Positions 4,823 to 7,094 of a DNA stretch of 7,094 bases are shown one piece after another. The translations under genes and the position numbers were made by a program. The DNA is from Burkholderiales bacterium (GTDB lineage: Bacteria; Pseudomonadota; Gammaproteobacteria; Burkholderiales; JAEUOS01): the NCBI GenBank assembly GCA_947456845.1, contig CANGUJ010000204.1, positions 1 through 7,094 on the forward strand, written 5' to 3'. A model generated the notes under the pieces. The model saw nothing but the letters and a program-made list of their open reading frames with translations. It was not told where the DNA came from and did no database searches. Position 1 is the first letter of the stretch. Each line of letters opens with the position of its first letter.

Positions 4823-5722
4823 ATGTCCACGTCCGTGTCGCTGCCGGCTCCCGGCGCAGTTGCGGAACTCCTGAAGCCGATCACCTGGTTTCCGCCCATG
4901 TGGGCGTTCTCCTGCGGGGTCGTCGCCTCCGGCGTCGCGCCGGAGGGCAAGTGGTGGCTGATCAGCGCGGGGGTTGTGCTCGCCGGTCCTCTGGTATGCG
5001 CCACCAGCCAGGCGGTCAACGACTGGTTTGACCGCCATGTGGATGCCATCAACGAGCCGCAGCGCCCGATCCCGTCCGGCCGCATTCCCGGCCAGTGGGG
5101 CCTCTACATCGCGGTCATGTGGACCGCGCTCTCCCTCATGTTCGCCACGTTGCTCGGGCCATGGGGATTCTGCGCCGCGGCCGCCGGCCTGCTGCTCGCA
5201 TGGGCCTACAGCGCCCCCCCGCTGCGCCTGAAGCGCAACGGCTGGTGGGGCAATGCCGCCTGCGGCATCAGCTACGAAGGCTTGGCCTGGGTCACCGGCG
5301 CAGCCGTCATGGCGGGCGGCAGCATGCCCGCCTGGCAATCCCTTCTTCTGGCAGGGCTATACAGTGTGGGGGCCCACGGCATCATGACGCTCAACGACTT
5401 CAAGGCCATCGAAGGCGACCGGCGCATGGGTATCGACTCGCTGCCCGTGCTGCTGGGCGTCGATGGCGCGGGCCGCGCCGCCTGCCTCACCATGGCGGCG
5501 CCGCAGGGCGTGGTGGTGGCCCTGCTGGCTGCCTGGGACCGTCCGTGGCACGCGCTCGCCGTCGGTGTCCTGCTGGGCATACAACTGTTGCTCATGGCAC
5601 GCTTCCTTGGAGATCCGCGCGGCCGCGCCACCTGGTACAGCGCATTGGGCGTGAACTTCTTCGTCGTGGGCATGCTGGTCAGCGCCTTCGGCATCCAGAC
5701 TCTGGCGCGAGGCGCCGCATGA
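4823..5722 (+). CDS. bchG: Bacteriochlorophyll synthase BchG
   Basis: BchG is a membrane prenyltransferase of the UbiA superfamily. It esterifies bacteriochlorophyllide a with geranylgeranyl (or phytyl) diphosphate, the committing step to finished bacteriochlorophyll. The 299-residue length is usual. The first Mg-diphosphate motif is N66-D67...D70-R71...D74...N77 in QAVNDWFDRHVDAINEPQRP. The second is N191-D192...E197...D199 in LNDFKAIEGDRRMGIDSLP. GLLLAWAYSAPPLRLKRNGW (122-141) is also typical of chlorophyll synthases. Around eight or nine hydrophobic helices span the rest. The ATG at 4823 has a modest AGG 6 nt upstream, and the family homology (AELLKPITWFPPMWAF) starts close behind it. An out-of-frame ATG at 4810 is ignored. 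The stop codon overlaps the start of the next gene as ATGA. Confidence 0.97.
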   Translation: MSTSVSLPAPGAVAELLKPITWFPPMWAFSCGVVASGVAPEGKWWLISAGVVLAGPLVCATSQAVNDWFDRHVDAINEPQRPIPSGRIPGQWGLYIAVMWTALSLMFATLLGPWGFCAAAAGLLLAWAYSAPPLRLKRNGWWGNAACGISYEGLAWVTGAAVMAGGSMPAWQSLLLAGLYSVGAHGIMTLNDFKAIEGDRRMGIDSLPVLLGVDGAGRAACLTMAAPQGVVVALLAAWDRPWHALAVGVLLGIQLLLMARFLGDPRGRATWYSALGVNFFVVGMLVSAFGIQTLARGAA

Positions 5723-7074
5723 CCCACACGCCGCTTTCCTGGACGGGCATCGCGCGCCTGGGCCTGGTGCAGATGGCGCTCGGCGCCATCGTGGTCCTGA
5801 CCACCTCGACCTTGAACCGCGTCATGGTGGTCGAGCTGGCGCTGCCGGCCATGCTGCCGGGCGTACTGGTGGCGATCCACTATGTCGTGCAGTTGCTGCG
5901 TCCGCGCCTGGGCTACGGCTCCGACGTGGGCGGCCGCCGTACGCCGTGGATCGTCGGCGGCATGGCGGTACTGGCCGTCGGTGGCATCGCCGCGTCATGC
6001 GCCACCGTGCTGATGGCCAGCCATCTGGTCTTAGGCACACTGCTCGCGGTGCTCGCGTTCTGCATGATCGGCCTGGGCGTGGGCGCGGCGGGCACCTCGC
6101 TCCTGGTGCTCCTCGCCAAACGGGTAGTCCCGGAGCGCCGCGCCCCGGCTGCCACCATCGTGTGGCTGATGATGATCGGCGGTTTCATCATCACCGCCAC
6201 CACGGCCGGCCATCTGCTTGACCCGTTCTCGCCCGCCCGGCTGGTCGCGGTCACCAGCAGCGTGAGTGTGCTCGCCTTCATCATCGCCTGGCTTGCGATC
6301 CGCAATGTCGAAGGCGACGGCAGGCCCGCCATGGCCGACGCGGCGGATATCGACGCGGCGGATGCGCCTGCACCGCCGTTTCGCCAGGCGCTCGCCCAGG
6401 TCTGGGCCGACGCGGACGCGCGCCGCTTCACCATCTTTGTCTTCATCTCCATGCTGGCCTACAGCGCACAGGATCTGATCCTCGAGCCGTTCGCAGGCGT
6501 CGTCTTCGCCTACACCCCGGGGGAGTCGACACGCCTTGCCGGCCTGCAGCATGGCGGCGTGCTCGCTGGCATGCTGCTGGTCGCCCTGTGCGCCGGTGTG
6601 GCCCGCAACTCCTGGCTGGGGTCCCTGAAGAACTGGATGGTGTTCGGCTGCGTCGCCTCCGGTTGCGCGCTGCTGAGCCTGGTGGCCGCGGGTGCCGTCG
6701 GCCCGGCCTGGCCGCTCAAGGCCTCGGTATTCGCGCTGGGCGTGTTCAACGGCGCGTTCTCGATCGCCGCCATCGGTTCGATGATGCGCCTGGCCGGCGA
6801 CGGCCCGAAAGCACGCGAGGGTGTGCGCATGGGGCTGTGGGGCGCTGCCCAGGCGATCGCCTTCGGACTCGTCGGCATGGCCGGGGCCGGGGCAAGCGAC
6901 CTCGCGCGACTGCTGCTGGGTTCCCAGGCGGCGGCCTATGCCTCGGTATTCTTTGTCGAAGGCCTGCTGTTCTTTTTTGCCGCCGTACTCGCCACCCGCA
7001 TTACTCCCGCAAGAACCGAACAACCCCGCAAGGCCGCCGCCAAGTACCCGGGCGGCAGCATGGTCGGAACCTGA
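5719..7074 (+). CDS. bch2: PucC/LhaA-family (BCD family) MFS-type membrane protein, Bch2/Orf428
   Basis: This belongs to the PucC/LhaA branch of the major facilitator superfamily, whose members help light-harvesting complexes form and are thought to handle or deliver bacteriochlorophyll. The copy between bchG and bchP is often called orf428 or bch2. The 451 residues carry about twelve hydrophobic helices. Family marks are STLNRVMVVELALPA (30-44), the loop 2-3 MFS motif GYGSDVGGRRTPWI (65-78), AYSAQDLILEPFAG (247-260), GVFNGAFSIAAIGSMMRLAG (341-360) and REGVRMGLWGAAQA (366-379). A hydrophilic, Asp/Ala-rich stretch at about 196-235 is the usual central cytoplasmic loop, and the last 25 residues are basic and polar. 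The frame stays open far upstream into bchG (to about 5095), but the homology and the ATGA overlap with the bchG stop fix the start at 5719 and imply translational coupling. The exact substrate is not established from sequence. Confidence 0.93.
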   Translation: MTHTPLSWTGIARLGLVQMALGAIVVLTTSTLNRVMVVELALPAMLPGVLVAIHYVVQLLRPRLGYGSDVGGRRTPWIVGGMAVLAVGGIAASCATVLMASHLVLGTLLAVLAFCMIGLGVGAAGTSLLVLLAKRVVPERRAPAATIVWLMMIGGFIITATTAGHLLDPFSPARLVAVTSSVSVLAFIIAWLAIRNVEGDGRPAMADAADIDAADAPAPPFRQALAQVWADADARRFTIFVFISMLAYSAQDLILEPFAGVVFAYTPGESTRLAGLQHGGVLAGMLLVALCAGVARNSWLGSLKNWMVFGCVASGCALLSLVAAGAVGPAWPLKASVFALGVFNGAFSIAAIGSMMRLAGDGPKAREGVRMGLWGAAQAIAFGLVGMAGAGASDLARLLLGSQAAAYASVFFVEGLLFFFAAVLATRITPARTEQPRKAAAKYPGGSMVGT

Positions 7075-7085
7075 AGAGGCAATCC

Positions 7086-7094
7086 ATGGCACAA
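7086..7094 (+). CDS. bchP: First three codons of a downstream gene, probably geranylgeranyl reductase bchP
   Basis: ATG-GCA-CAA begins 11 nt after the bch2 stop and is preceded by AGAGG (7075-7079) at a 6-nt spacing, a good ribosome binding site. Only Met-Ala-Gln is visible, so the identity rests on the common order bchG-bch2-bchP. If correct, the enzyme reduces the geranylgeranyl tail added by BchG to phytyl. Confidence 0.5.

Noticed and set aside
5095..5718. Upstream extension of the bch2 frame by 208 codons
   Set aside because: It runs through the conserved bchG gene in another frame, is Arg/Pro/His-rich, and the PucC family homology begins at the ATG at 5719, which overlaps the bchG stop as ATGA.
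6031..7092. 353-codon minus-strand frame over bch2
   Set aside because: It is an antisense shadow of a well-supported 12-helix membrane protein and has no recognisable domain.

Overview
The window is a piece of the photosynthesis gene cluster of a bacteriochlorophyll-a-producing purple (anoxygenic phototrophic) proteobacterium. Every intact gene belongs to this cluster: bchN and bchF on the minus strand; aerR/ppaA, ppsR, bchG, a PucC-family transporter (bch2/orf428) and the first codons of a likely bchP on the plus strand. The coding DNA is strongly GC-rich with G/C at third positions, and the three intergenic gaps contain distinctly AT-rich islands. The order bchN-bchF / aerR-ppsR-bchG-bch2-bchP is widespread in purple bacteria. 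The protein style suggests a beta- or gammaproteobacterium (Rubrivivax-like), but the genus cannot be fixed by eye.

Layout. 1-1071 (-): bchN, cut by the left edge. 1068-1589 (-): bchF, overlapping bchN by an ATGA junction. 1590-1867: divergent control region. 1868-2791 (+): aerR, a cobalamin-binding antirepressor. 2792-3136: gene-free gap with an AT-rich promoter-like island, three tandem 10-bp repeats and an inverted repeat. 3137-4564 (+): ppsR, starting at GTG. 4565-4822: gene-free gap with a promoter-like AT-rich island at its 3' end. 4823-5722 (+): bchG. 5719-7074 (+): bch2, joined to bchG by ATGA. 7086-7094 (+): start of bchP.

How the genes work together. BchN is a subunit of the dark protochlorophyllide reductase. 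BchF hydrates the 3-vinyl group. BchG attaches the isoprenoid alcohol to bacteriochlorophyllide a, and BchP would then reduce that tail. The PucC-like protein probably supports pigment delivery or light-harvesting complex assembly. PpsR represses these genes under oxygen or high light, and AerR modulates PpsR through B12 and light.

Most notable non-coding structure. The bchF/aerR gap holds an almost perfectly mirror-symmetric divergent promoter: TTGACR-N17-TACATT on both strands, with the two -35 boxes forming one palindrome that is also a PpsR-type box. A similar arrangement, in which a TGT-N11/12-AC(A/G) box overlaps a TTGACR hexamer, recurs upstream of ppsR and bchG. This suggests that one repressor geometry controls all the promoters in the window, including the repressor's own. 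I found no mobile element, CRISPR array, tRNA or rRNA, and no evidence of a wholly new system. The novelty lies in the regulatory DNA.
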